A stretch of DNA of 64,000 nucleotides from positions 1-64,000 of the forward strand of contig JBOHGE010000027.1 in assembly GCA_050700055.1 (NCBI GenBank). Reading direction: 5' to 3'. The notes beneath the pieces were generated by a model that was given only the letters and a program-made list of their open reading frames with translations, was not told the DNA's origin and did no database searches. Made by a program: the position numbers and the translations under genes. Shown in pieces: positions 40,332-49,220 of this stretch. Position 1 is the stretch's first letter. Each line of letters opens with the position of its first letter. Source of the stretch: GCA-003244245 sp050700055. GTDB lineage: Bacteria; Actinomycetota; Actinomycetes; Mycobacteriales; Pseudonocardiaceae.

Positions 40332-40895
40332 TCAGACAGACTTGACAGAGCGGGGTAAGCCACTCTCCTTCGACGCCCATATACCCTCAGTCGGGCAGTC
40401 GAAAGAGCCGATCCACGCTATCTCATCTGACACCCCGCCCAGCTCACGAAAAGCTCCGCCATAAAAAACCAGCGGCTCCCCATTGCGGAATTCGAAATAT
40501 CGTACTTCCCCCAGGTGCAAGATGTGGTCACCACCGTCGTACGAGGCCCACGGAGAGCAGGCGAGGTGAGCGACGCAACCCGAAATCATAGGTGATTGGT
40601 CCGACTGTTCCCAACTGACCATTCTTTCCAGTTTGCTGCGCCCTGCAAAGTGGAGAGCCAGTTCCCGTTGATCTGCGGCAAGGACGTTGACACCGAACGC
40701 CGATCCGGCGAGCCGCGCGCACATCCGACTCCTCCGGTTCAGGCAGACCATGACGAGCGGCGGGTCGAGGGATACTGACGTGAACGAACTGACCGTTGCG
40801 CCATGAACGAGGTCGCCGTTCTGCACAGTGACGACAGTGACACCCGTCGAGAACTTGCCGAGGCAATCTCTGAGTCGGCGAGAATCTTTTCTCAT
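40332..40895 (-). CDS. Flavin reductase (HpaC/ActVB type)
   Basis: A 187-aa flavin reductase-like FMN-binding protein. The family pattern RDCLGKFSTGVTVVTVQNGD and ATVSSFTSVSLDPPLVMVCLN is present, with GVNVLAADQRELALHFAG and HILHLGEVRYFEFRNGEPLVFYGG. It uses NAD(P)H to reduce free flavin for a partner monooxygenase. The HpaB-type hydroxylase follows 71 bp downstream on the same strand, which makes the pair a two-component monooxygenase. Confidence 0.85.
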   Translation of the reverse strand: MRKDSRRLRDCLGKFSTGVTVVTVQNGDLVHGATVSSFTSVSLDPPLVMVCLNRRSRMCARLAGSAFGVNVLAADQRELALHFAGRSKLERMVSWEQSDQSPMISGCVAHLACSPWASYDGGDHILHLGEVRYFEFRNGEPLVFYGGAFRELGGVSDEIAWIGSFDCPTEGIWASKESGLPRSVKSV

Positions 40896-41063
40896 GATTT
40901 GACTCCAGTGACGTCAGAGGATGTTCGTTGTCCATAGCACATTAACGTTGTCGCCTGGATTACCGAAGGGCTCAGCTGAAGCATTGCGGGTGCGGTCGCG
41001 ATTTACGCCTTGGTTGTCGTGGACGCGGACAATTTAAAAGGAAACAGGCTGGCAGTGAGCGGA

Positions 41064-41726
41064 TCAGCGCTTGAGTGCAAAGTTCAGTCCGTCAGCAAAG
41101 GGAATAAGGCTGAGGTCGATTCGCTTGTCGTGATGGAGCTTGGTGTTGAACGCCCGCAGCGCGCGCGTTTCGTCGTCTTGGGCGGTGTCGTCGACGACGG
41201 CTCCGTGCCACAGCACGTTGTCCACCACGATCAGGCCACCGGGACGAAGCAGGGTCAGCGCCGCCTCGTAGTATGCTTCATAGTCTTCCTTGTCTGCGTC
41301 GATGAAGACGAAGTCAAAGGACCCGACAATATCTTTGCTCTCCAGAAGCTTGGCCAGAGTCTCCCGAGCGTCGCCGATGCGCATGTCAACCTTATCAGCG
41401 ATACCTGCCCGCGCGCAGTAGTCGAGAGCAATAGCGCTCCATTCCTCGCTGATGTCACATCCGATCACGATGCCACCGGGTGGTAACGCCAGAGCGGTGG
41501 CTATCAGACTGTACCCGGTGAAGACCCCGATCTCGAGGGCGCGTTTCGCGCGTATCGCCCTTACCAGCAGGCCGAGAAACTGGCCCTGTTCAGGGGAAAT
41601 CTGCATGAGATACTCGGGAAGCTCAGCAGTCTTTTCCCGGAGCTCACGCAGCAGGTCGGGTTCGCGTAGTGACGTAGCGGCGATATAGTTCTGCAGGGTG
41701 TCGGTCACCTCGACCTGAATTCTCAT
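41064..41726 (-). CDS. SAM-dependent O-methyltransferase (caffeoyl-CoA type)
   Basis: ATG 41726 (MRIQVEVTDTLQNYIAATSL) behind GAGAGGACG gives 220 aa. The SAM-binding motif ALEIGVFTGYSLIATALALP, GCDISEEW, FDFVFIDADKEDYEAYYE and GGLIVVDNVLWHG match metal-dependent catechol O-methyltransferases of the CCoAOMT family. The Asp/Asn set for the divalent metal (DADK, VDNV) is intact. It probably methylates a hydroxyl introduced by the HpaB-type or class A hydroxylase of the cluster. Lies between the flavin reductase and the FAD oxidase, all on the minus strand. Confidence 0.85.
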   Translation of the reverse strand: MRIQVEVTDTLQNYIAATSLREPDLLRELREKTAELPEYLMQISPEQGQFLGLLVRAIRAKRALEIGVFTGYSLIATALALPPGGIVIGCDISEEWSAIALDYCARAGIADKVDMRIGDARETLAKLLESKDIVGSFDFVFIDADKEDYEAYYEAALTLLRPGGLIVVDNVLWHGAVVDDTAQDDETRALRAFNTKLHHDKRIDLSLIPFADGLNFALKR

Positions 41727-41816
41727 CGTCGTCCTCTCGGGTTTGATTGGTGGTGGACGCGCCGTCAACTTGTGCTCGACTTGCCCAACCGTCGTGCGAT
41801 GCTCCAGATTGGCCCC

Positions 41817-43505
41817 TCATGCGGACGGTAGCTCGACGGACTGGCCGTGTCGGAACACGTTGTGGGGGTCCCATTTTCTCTTGGCCTGCTGCAGGCGCGG
41901 GTAATTGTCCTTGTAGTACAGCTCGTGCCAGGGCACGGACGACTTGTTGTACTTCGGATCACTGAGGTCGATGTCGACATAGTTGATGTAGCATCCGTCG
42001 GTCACCGCGTTACTCACCGGAACGCCACCGGTGTCCGCATACGTCTCCTGGTAGAATTCTCTGATCCAGCCCAGGTTCTTGGCGTCATCGACTGATGTGT
42101 TCCACAGGACCATCCAGAGCAGCTTGAAAGCAGAGTCCCGGTGCGCCGATGCGGTAGCGTGCTGGGCGACGGCGTTTACATTGCCACCAAAAGAACTGAG
42201 CGTCACCGATGCGAAGGGATTGCTGAAGTCTGCGCGAGTGAGGTGCTTGTAGAGAGCAGCGAGCTGGTTGCTCGGGAACTTGCTGCGCATGTACGCAGAC
42301 TTGTAGTCGGCGCGCAAGGTCGGGTCGTTCAGCATGCTGTTGTTCGTGCCGAGGTAGCGAACGGCCTGCAACCAGGGCAGGCGACGCGGGGTAAAAAACT
42401 CCGGCATCGGATTGTACTCGCCCATCTCCGCCATGAACGGTTGGTGCTCAACCTCTACTCCGTTGGTGACCGCGGTGAGGTAGTCGTCGAGCAGCCGCTC
42501 AGCATTCGGCACGCCAGCATCGATCTGGGTGACCAGACCGATCTGCCCGTTCGACCGATGATTGAGCACAAGAAAGCTGCCGAACGCGGTATATGGGGTG
42601 TCCGGCGCGCTGTTTGCGGTATGGAAGGCAGCGTAGTTCTGCACCAATGTGGTGAACTCCTTCTGAGTGATCTCACCCCACGGGAAGGAGATCGCATTTA
42701 GTAACACCTCGGCGGGGGGTTTGGGCAGCAGCGTCGACGGAGTATTTCCACTCGCGCCGGGTGATCGAAACCAGTAGCGGGTGACGACCCCGAAGTTGCC
42801 GCCACCGCCGCCGGTGTGCGCCCACCACAGGTCTCGGTTCGGGTCGCTGTTATTACGGGTGGCTACTACCGTGCGAACCTTTCCGGTCACATCCACCACG
42901 ACGGCTTCTACGGCGTACAGGTGGTCGCTGATCAAACCGTGCTGCCGGCACAATAGACCCCAGCCGCCACCGCTGACGTGGCCGCCGACGCCGACCGAAT
43001 AGCAGATGCCGCCTGGGATGGTGACTCCCCACACCTCGTACAGCATTTCGTACAACGAGAGCAGCGTGGCGCCAGGCTCCACCGCGACCGCATTACGGGT
43101 GGCGTCGAAGTAGATCCGGTCCAACTTCGACACATCCAGCACAACCTGAACGCCCGGGTTGAAGACGAAATCCTCGAAACAGTGTCCACCGCTGCGCACG
43201 GTGATTCGCTTGCCATTCGACACGGCCCACTGGACGATCTTGACCACCTGGCTGTACGAATCCATGAGTTGCACAGTTTCAGGCTTGCCAATGAATCTCT
43301 GGTTCATTCCGCTGATCAAGTCCGGATACTGCTGATCGACTGGCGTGATCGCTATCGGTCCGAACAGTGAACGCCCACCCGACTCCTTGACACTTACCAG
43401 GCTCGAGCCGATCTCCGTGCCAGCCTCGCCAAGCACGTCTGCGCTCTCCTTCACACCTGCTCCTGACCAGCCCGATTTTTCCGTCGTATCTTCGCCTTGC
43501 GTCAT
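41817..43505 (-). CDS. Berberine bridge enzyme-like FAD oxidase, bicovalent flavin
   Basis: A 562-aa FAD-binding PCMH-type oxidase. His108 (VRSGGHCFEDF) and Cys168 (GGICYSVGVGGH) are the two residues that anchor FAD in BBE-like enzymes. The C-terminal BBE motif appears as YINYVDIDL and WDPHNVFRHGQSVELPS. These enzymes oxidise C-O or C-N bonds or form rings using O2. The first ~45 residues are acidic and variable. A degraded piece of a second BBE gene lies at 47110-47330. RBS AGAAAGG precedes the ATG. Confidence 0.9.
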   Translation of the reverse strand: MTQGEDTTEKSGWSGAGVKESADVLGEAGTEIGSSLVSVKESGGRSLFGPIAITPVDQQYPDLISGMNQRFIGKPETVQLMDSYSQVVKIVQWAVSNGKRITVRSGGHCFEDFVFNPGVQVVLDVSKLDRIYFDATRNAVAVEPGATLLSLYEMLYEVWGVTIPGGICYSVGVGGHVSGGGWGLLCRQHGLISDHLYAVEAVVVDVTGKVRTVVATRNNSDPNRDLWWAHTGGGGGNFGVVTRYWFRSPGASGNTPSTLLPKPPAEVLLNAISFPWGEITQKEFTTLVQNYAAFHTANSAPDTPYTAFGSFLVLNHRSNGQIGLVTQIDAGVPNAERLLDDYLTAVTNGVEVEHQPFMAEMGEYNPMPEFFTPRRLPWLQAVRYLGTNNSMLNDPTLRADYKSAYMRSKFPSNQLAALYKHLTRADFSNPFASVTLSSFGGNVNAVAQHATASAHRDSAFKLLWMVLWNTSVDDAKNLGWIREFYQETYADTGGVPVSNAVTDGCYINYVDIDLSDPKYNKSSVPWHELYYKDNYPRLQQAKRKWDPHNVFRHGQSVELPSA

Positions 43506-43623
43506 TTACGATACCTTTCTTGGACACCGTCAGCGAGGTGGGCATCCGGCGTTGGGACAGCCGGCATCATTTCGCCAGACGAAGCGGGATGGGCACGTAC
43601 CGGTGCCCATCCCGCAAGGTAGA

Positions 43624-44430
43624 TTACAGCGACTTGAGGAAACCGGAGTCAACGACGAAATCCGAACCAGTGGTGTTGGCCGAGCGTGGTGAGACAAGCA
43701 GCGCGACCACGTCGGCGATCTCCTGGGGATCAGCGAGACGACCAGTGGTCAAATTCATCATACCCGGCGCGACGGTATCCATCACACTGTTACGATCAGT
43801 ACCAGCCTGGGCGGCAATGATGTCGGCCGCACCACCCTCGTCGGTCCACCATGCCGTACGTACCGGCCCCGGTGAAACCGTGTTCACCCGGATTCCCTGA
43901 GGACCGAACTCCTCCGACAGCGCCTTGCTGAGGTGGTTCATGCCCGCTTTTGCCGCCCCGTAATCAACGTTGACAGCAGACGGCTGTCGAGCGTGCCCAG
44001 ATGAAATGTTCACGATCGCGCCGCCGCCTCGCTCAAGCATCAGTGGGATGGCAGCACGGATGGCGCGAACAGCGGAAAAAAGGTTGAACTCGAACATCGC
44101 CTGCCAGTCGGCGTCACTGGGAGCCAGGAATGAGAAGCGGGGCAGCCGCGCTCCGGGGGGCGGTCCACCGGCATTATTGACAAGAATGTCCAGCCCGCCG
44201 AACACTTCGACCGCGCGCGCGATGACCTGCCCAGGCGCTTCAGGGTCCATCAGATCGACCGCGACGTGCAGCAAGTGGGCGCTGTCGAGAGCGTCGAGCT
44301 CAGGGCTGCTCTTGCGAGATGCGGCCACCACCCGGGCACCCTCTGCGAGCAGAGTGCGGGTGACGGCCAACCCGATACCTTTCGAGGCACCGGTGACGAC
44401 GGCGACCCGGCCTGAAAGTTTCAGATCCAT
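43624..44430 (-). CDS. Short-chain dehydrogenase/reductase
   Basis: A 268-aa classical SDR. The cofactor motif TGASKGIG is at 13-20, NNAG near 85, and the catalytic Ser-Tyr-Lys appear as ISSGHAR and VDYGAAK. SPGPVRTAWW and the C-terminal GSDFVVDSGFLKSL are typical. The first residue of the second strand lacks Asp (AASRKSS), which favours NADPH. Substrate unknown; it is in the same minus-strand run as the BBE oxidase, so it may reduce or oxidise a pathway intermediate. Start ATG 44430 follows AGGAGAAATC. Confidence 0.88.
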   Translation of the reverse strand: MDLKLSGRVAVVTGASKGIGLAVTRTLLAEGARVVAASRKSSPELDALDSAHLLHVAVDLMDPEAPGQVIARAVEVFGGLDILVNNAGGPPPGARLPRFSFLAPSDADWQAMFEFNLFSAVRAIRAAIPLMLERGGGAIVNISSGHARQPSAVNVDYGAAKAGMNHLSKALSEEFGPQGIRVNTVSPGPVRTAWWTDEGGAADIIAAQAGTDRNSVMDTVAPGMMNLTTGRLADPQEIADVVALLVSPRSANTTGSDFVVDSGFLKSL

Positions 44431-44451
44431 GGATTTCTCCTGTGATCGTGG

Positions 44452-44475
44452 TTCCCTGCCCGGTCAGGCAGGGAA
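44452..44475 (-). terminator. Hairpin between cupin and SDR genes
   Basis: TTCCCTGCC (44452-44460) and GGCAGGGAA (44467-44475) form a perfect 9-bp stem with 6-nt loop, downstream of the cupin stop and 22 bp before the SDR start. No T-run, so attenuation or mRNA processing is as likely as termination. Confidence 0.45.
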
Positions 44476-44551
44476 GAGCCCTGTTGCGCTCCCACTGGAC
44501 TGAACACCGCCGGTCTCGTGGGGGTTGCACCACCTGAGGCCGGGCTGACGT

Positions 44552-45175
44552 CTACTCCCGTACCAGCACCTCTGGAGGCAGGGGCTCGGGCTCGGTCACT
44601 GCCGACGCCGGGCGGTCCTGGTACCTGGGATACAACCCACGGTAGCCCAGGGCTCGCGCAAGCGGCGCGATCAAACCGAAGAGCAGGCGCTGCCGAGCCC
44701 ATGACGGCGTAGTGAACCGCGCGACATCGGCAAACTCCAGCGATGTCACCGCGGCCTGCAGCAGGTTTGGCATGCCCTTGGTATTTGTCTTGCCGTCTTG
44801 GGCGAGATTGAACAGCTGACGGAAGACCATCAGCTCGAACCGCTTCGCAGCCCCACGCATCTCCACCAGTACCCGAGCTTCGGTGTTATCGGCGTTCCAG
44901 AAATAGTGCCGCGTGCCTGCAGTGGCCAGCACGCTCTGGCCGACCTGCTCTATGACCTCTTCACGACCCGCCACCCGCAAACCCAGCCGGCCGCGAACGA
45001 GGGTGAAGCGCTCATCGGAGGACGGATGGTAATGCTCGCCCACCACAGCTCCACCGGATTCCAGGTACAAGTCCCAAAGAATCCGCTCACCAGCGCTCTC
45101 ATCGTTACCCACCCGGATGACGACTCGCTCGCCGCACACCGGATTCTCGTATACCTCCCCTCGTCGGACGACCAT
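44552..45175 (-). CDS. Cupin-domain protein
   Basis: ATG 45175 (MVVRRGEVYENPVCGERVVI) with GGAGG upstream gives 207 aa. The cupin-2 metal motif is visible as GEHYHPSSDERFTLVRGRLGL (His, His, Glu) and the second motif as TRHYFWNADNT. The ~100 residues after the barrel are helical (FELMVFRQLFNLAQDGKTNT, LLFGLIAPLARALGYRGLYP), as in polyketide-cluster cupins of unknown role. It may be a metal-dependent isomerase, cyclase or oxygenase. It lies between the FAD hydroxylase and the SDR, all minus strand. Confidence 0.75.
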   Translation of the reverse strand: MVVRRGEVYENPVCGERVVIRVGNDESAGERILWDLYLESGGAVVGEHYHPSSDERFTLVRGRLGLRVAGREEVIEQVGQSVLATAGTRHYFWNADNTEARVLVEMRGAAKRFELMVFRQLFNLAQDGKTNTKGMPNLLQAAVTSLEFADVARFTTPSWARQRLLFGLIAPLARALGYRGLYPRYQDRPASAVTEPEPLPPEVLVRE

Positions 45176-45358
45176 CACCCTCCTCCCCTCGGCGCCGGCT
45201 CTCGCTGCGGATCGAATCCGTCTAAGCCGGTGGACCACTACACCGCTCCTCTTTAGGATGCCGCATCGAATTGCTCGCCGCACTCCGATTCTTGCTTTCG
45301 TGGTTTGTCTCCAAGTTCTCGGATTGTGCCTGAGTGTCGAGTGTCGTAAGCATCGGAA

Positions 45359-47017
45359 CTAACCACCTGTGACATGTGCCAGCAGCCCGGCGGGATCGGT
45401 CGGCGTACGGTTGCCACGCCACGCCACATGCTGGTCGGGCCGGATCAGTACCAGGTCGCGTTCGTATAGATCGCGAGCCGCTGCGTCGGTGACATCCACA
45501 ACCTTCAGCGGCAACCCGCGTCGGCGTGCTGCGTCTTCGAGACCGACGACGTTCGGCGCGGTCCGACCGAGCCGCAACACTGTGAAGCCGATTCCGAACT
45601 GGTCGAATATCGAGCTGTGCGGTCCATGAAAGTCGTCCAGCCACAGATGCGGCGCCCGGCCACCAGCCACGCCTGATGGCGTATAAGTGGTGAATGTGTC
45701 GGGTGGCGGCGCTTCATTCCCGGCGTCGACAATTGGTGACCGGTCGTATCGGGCGCCTAACTGCACGCCGATGGTGTCCAGGGTGAGCTGCCCGTACTCG
45801 GCCAGCTTGGCGCCGATCTTCTCTCGGGTAGCCACACCATCCGCCGAGTCCTCTTCCAACGTCGCAGGTCGCTCGATCGTGCCGAGCCCGATGTTGAGTT
45901 CCCGCGCAGCCGCGGTATTACGGAATGCGATCGGTTGACGCTCCAGCTGGTAGGAGTCCAGCAATCGCGGGCCGGCCCAGCCCTGGATGGCGGCGGCTAA
46001 CTTCCAGGACAAATTGGCCGCGTCGTCGACACCGGTGTTCATGCCGAAACCCCCGTTGGGGGTGAACAAGTGTGCCGCATCGCCGGCGAGCAGCGTCCGC
46101 GTCGATCCGAACTGCTCGGCGACCAGCGCCAGGCCCGGAGTCCACGGTCGACGGCTGAGTACGTCAACCGGGATGTCGACGCCCGCCGCCTGCTGTACCA
46201 GTCTGATGATCTCGCCGTCGGTTGGAGTGGCCGGGTCGACGGAGCTGCTCAGCAGGAAGAACTCGTCGACGCCGTTGATGGCGATCAGATTGAGCGCGAA
46301 CTGGGAGTTCACCGCCCAGTAGCTCCACGCCTTGCGGTGCCCGAGAAAGTCGCAGTATAGGTTGGGAATCCGTAAGTGCGCGGCCGTCGCGCGTCGACCG
46401 AGGACATCCTGCTCGAGCGAACATGGACCGCTGTAGTGGGTGCCCAGCCGGCGGCGGACGAAGCTGCGGCCCCCGTCGCATCCGGCAGCGTAGTCCGCGC
46501 GCCAGGTTTGCGCGTCGCTGCCACGTTCGCAGGTCAAGATCACGTGGTCGGGCTGTTCGGTGAGTCCGACCACCCGCCATCCGAACCTCAGAGTGATGTT
46601 CGGCCGAGTGCGGGCGTGGTCGAGCAGCAGTTGCTCAACATACATCTGATTAGCGCGATGAATCGGTTCCGGTGTCTGATCTGCCTGGTCTGCAGTGGCA
46701 ACCTGCTGTAGTGCTTCGCCGGGGCTGACCCAGGGCAGCCGTGCGAGTTCGAGACCGTTATAGCGGGTAAAGAACGCGATGTCAGTCGCGTGATCCCAGG
46801 GCAGACCCAGCCTGCGCACCTGCTGCGCAAGTCCGAGCCTGCGGTAGTGCTCCATCGTGCGGGCATTGTGGGTGCTGCCCCGTGGCTGGCCGGGTACCGA
46901 CTCCTCGGTGTTGAACACCACGGAGGACACCTTGTGGCGATCGAGGAACAGCGCGAGCAGTAGCCCGATCGGCCCACCTCCAACGATGCCTACTGGCGTA
47001 GTTGACAGACCGTTCAT
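45359..47017 (-). CDS. Class A FAD-dependent aromatic hydroxylase (PheA/TfdB type)
   Basis: ATG 47017 (MNGLSTTPVGIVGGG), ten nt behind GGAGG, gives 552 aa. The dinucleotide fold VGIVGGGPIGLLLALFLDRH, the second FAD motif AGCDGGRSFVRRRLG (DG motif) and LLAGDAAHLFTPNGGFGMNT (GD motif) identify the FAD_binding_3 family. The ~150-residue thioredoxin-like C-terminal domain of phenol hydroxylases is present (LVLIRPDQHVAWRGN near the end). It hydroxylates a phenolic ring with NAD(P)H and O2. Together with the HpaB-type enzyme it suggests at least two ring oxidations in the pathway. Confidence 0.88.
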   Translation of the reverse strand: MNGLSTTPVGIVGGGPIGLLLALFLDRHKVSSVVFNTEESVPGQPRGSTHNARTMEHYRRLGLAQQVRRLGLPWDHATDIAFFTRYNGLELARLPWVSPGEALQQVATADQADQTPEPIHRANQMYVEQLLLDHARTRPNITLRFGWRVVGLTEQPDHVILTCERGSDAQTWRADYAAGCDGGRSFVRRRLGTHYSGPCSLEQDVLGRRATAAHLRIPNLYCDFLGHRKAWSYWAVNSQFALNLIAINGVDEFFLLSSSVDPATPTDGEIIRLVQQAAGVDIPVDVLSRRPWTPGLALVAEQFGSTRTLLAGDAAHLFTPNGGFGMNTGVDDAANLSWKLAAAIQGWAGPRLLDSYQLERQPIAFRNTAAARELNIGLGTIERPATLEEDSADGVATREKIGAKLAEYGQLTLDTIGVQLGARYDRSPIVDAGNEAPPPDTFTTYTPSGVAGGRAPHLWLDDFHGPHSSIFDQFGIGFTVLRLGRTAPNVVGLEDAARRRGLPLKVVDVTDAAARDLYERDLVLIRPDQHVAWRGNRTPTDPAGLLAHVTGG

Positions 47018-47109
47018 CCCGACGACGCCTCCAGTGATCAACGATTCAACCGATGCTAGGCGGGCTAGGTCCTGGACGCGATCCTGGACCTTGCGGCGGT
47101 ATTCCGGGT

Positions 47110-47330
47110 AGCTCCCAGGTGCAGTTCGAAGCCCCGGCCTGTCAGCTGGAGCACCGGCACAGCGCGGACAGTCCCGTCCACGTCCACAACGACGACCTCG
47201 ACCGCGTACAGGTGATCGATACTCAGGCCGTACTAGCGGGACAGCAACCCGAATCCGCCGCCACAGAAGTGTCCACCGGCGGCGACGGTATAGCAGACAC
47301 CCGCGGGCAGGCAGAAATACCGCTTACCTT
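47110..47330 (-). pseudogene. Fragment of a second BBE-like oxidase gene
   Basis: Minus-strand sequence PAGVCYTVAAGGHFCGGGFG LLSR, then an in-frame TAG, then YGLSIDHLYAVEVVVVDVDG TVRAVPVLQ. This is homologous to residues ~164-205 of the intact oxidase at 41817-43505 (GGICYSVGVGGHVSGGGWG). The remainder of the gene is gone. Confidence 0.75.
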
Positions 47331-47537
47331 GGGGCAAGTATATAGCTTTATAGCGGCGAACATCGTTTCTATCGACGATCGGTCTGATGTTTCCCGGCGC
47401 ACGTCGTTCCCGGCGTCGCGCAACGATGCCCGGCGGGCGATTTCGGCGCAACATGTGGAGTGTGTCCGTCATCGGCTGCCGGTAGCATCGCAGGGGCGTG
47501 CCGTGACCGTGCGATAAACAGAGTGCGAGGTATTCCT

Positions 47538-49220
47538 ATGTTCCTGTTCGACACGCACCGGTCCGTGGCGCAGCGCCTGCGTCTTTCCATGGATCGGGAT
47601 CTGGGCGCGGGAAATATCTTTTGGCAGGCCTGCCGGGTCGCCGACGATCTGGATCGCCCGATCCTGTTCCAGCCACGAGGAGCTGCGCCGATCGACGATA
47701 TCCAGGAATACTCACTGTCGGAGTTGCGGTCACGGGTCGTGCGTTATGCGAACTGGTACTCCACACATGGCGTCGGGCCGTCGTCGCGGGTCGGGGTCTA
47801 CACCGCCAGCGGCCTGCATGGGCTGCTGCACCACTTCGCGATCACCAGCATCGGTGCGGTGACCGTTCTGGCCAACCCGAAGATGGCGCCCGACATGGCC
47901 ACCCGGTACTTCCGCCGCACGCGGGTGAACGCGATCATCGGCGATGCGGATCGGGTAGCCGCGTACTCGGCTGCCGGCGCGACCGCCGAGCTGACAGCCG
48001 TGGTCGACGAGATCGATCACGAGGCCCCGCCGTCGAGCGCAACGGCGCCCGAGCACGCCTACCGGCACGCGCCTGACGACGTGATCCTGATCTCACACTC
48101 ATCGGGCACCACCGGCGTGCCCAAACCGACCGTGTTCGCCCACCGGGGTTTCTTCGTCGGCAAGCGGGAAAGGTTGTGGAATTTCCCGTCGCGGCGTGGC
48201 GACCGGATGCTCACCGCGCTGCCACATAGCCACTCGGCCGGGATCAGCTATCTGAGCCTGGCACTCATGCTCGGCCTGCCGACGCTGATGATCGATGAGG
48301 CGACCGGCGCCGGCGTCGCCTCCGCGATGAACCGGTTTCACCCGACGATCGTGCTCGGGTTCCCGGTGAGCCTCGCCGAGCTGCCGATCGACCAGCTCTC
48401 CGCGGCGGCCAAGCGCGACGTGCACACCTGGATCGGGATGGGCGACGCGTCGCACGAAGCCCACATCAGGCCGCTGACCCAGCTCGGCCGCAGGCACCAC
48501 GGCCAGACGTGGTTGGCGGGCTCGACCTATATCGACGGGCTCGGCTCCTCGGAGATGGGCATGGTGCTGTTCAAGATCGCCCACACTCCGGAGACGGCGC
48601 ACTATGGCCGCATGATCGGCAAGCCGGTCGGTGTGGTGCGTGAGGCGGCCGTACTCGACGAGCACGGCCGCCCCTTGCCCGCGGGCAGAGCGGGCCTGCT
48701 CGGTGTGCGCACCCCGAGCGTGACCCCTGGATACTGGGAGGAGCCGGAGCTGACGGAAAAGGCTCGCCGCGGCGGCTACTTCCTGACCGGCGACGTGGTC
48801 CGACGCGACGAGGACGGTAACTTCTACCATCTCGACCGCACCCCGGACGTGATCACCACCGTCGACGGGCCGGTGTACAGCCTGCCCATCGAGGAAATCG
48901 TGCTCACCGTGACCGGTGCGTTGGACACCGCGGTCGTCGCCGTCGGAGACCCCGATCATCCCTCAACGGCGCGCCCGATCGCGGTCGCGTTGTTCAAGGA
49001 CCACACCCCACCTCCGGCCGAGGAACTGCTGGCACGGTGTAATGCCGCGCTCGAGCGCGCGGGGCTCTGCCCGCTTCGAGCCCTCGTCGTGGCCGCCGAC
49101 CGAAGCGAGCTGCCGGTCGGCGTGACCGGCAAGGTGCTCAAGCGGGTGCTGCGCGAGCGCCACCACGACCTGCTACATGAGCACAGTGCTGGGCCCGGCG
49201 TCGCGCTCACCTCAGGTTGA
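47538..49220 (+). CDS. AMP-forming acyl/aryl-CoA ligase family protein
   Basis: ATG 47538 (MFLFDTHRSVAQRLRL..) with GCGAGG upstream; 560 aa, a full-length ANL enzyme. P-loop LISHSSGTTGVPKPTV, A5 DGLGSSEMGMVLF, A7 GGYFLTGDVVRRDEDG and A10-like lysine region GVTGKVLKRVLRE are all present, unlike the truncated ligase at 36576. Substrate probably an aromatic or aliphatic acid to be joined to the aminobenzoate core. It reads plus strand and overlaps the O-methyltransferase gene by 44 nt. The DNA just upstream holds the BBE remnant. Confidence 0.88.
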   Translation: MFLFDTHRSVAQRLRLSMDRDLGAGNIFWQACRVADDLDRPILFQPRGAAPIDDIQEYSLSELRSRVVRYANWYSTHGVGPSSRVGVYTASGLHGLLHHFAITSIGAVTVLANPKMAPDMATRYFRRTRVNAIIGDADRVAAYSAAGATAELTAVVDEIDHEAPPSSATAPEHAYRHAPDDVILISHSSGTTGVPKPTVFAHRGFFVGKRERLWNFPSRRGDRMLTALPHSHSAGISYLSLALMLGLPTLMIDEATGAGVASAMNRFHPTIVLGFPVSLAELPIDQLSAAAKRDVHTWIGMGDASHEAHIRPLTQLGRRHHGQTWLAGSTYIDGLGSSEMGMVLFKIAHTPETAHYGRMIGKPVGVVREAAVLDEHGRPLPAGRAGLLGVRTPSVTPGYWEEPELTEKARRGGYFLTGDVVRRDEDGNFYHLDRTPDVITTVDGPVYSLPIEEIVLTVTGALDTAVVAVGDPDHPSTARPIAVALFKDHTPPPAEELLARCNAALERAGLCPLRALVVAADRSELPVGVTGKVLKRVLRERHHDLLHEHSAGPGVALTSG

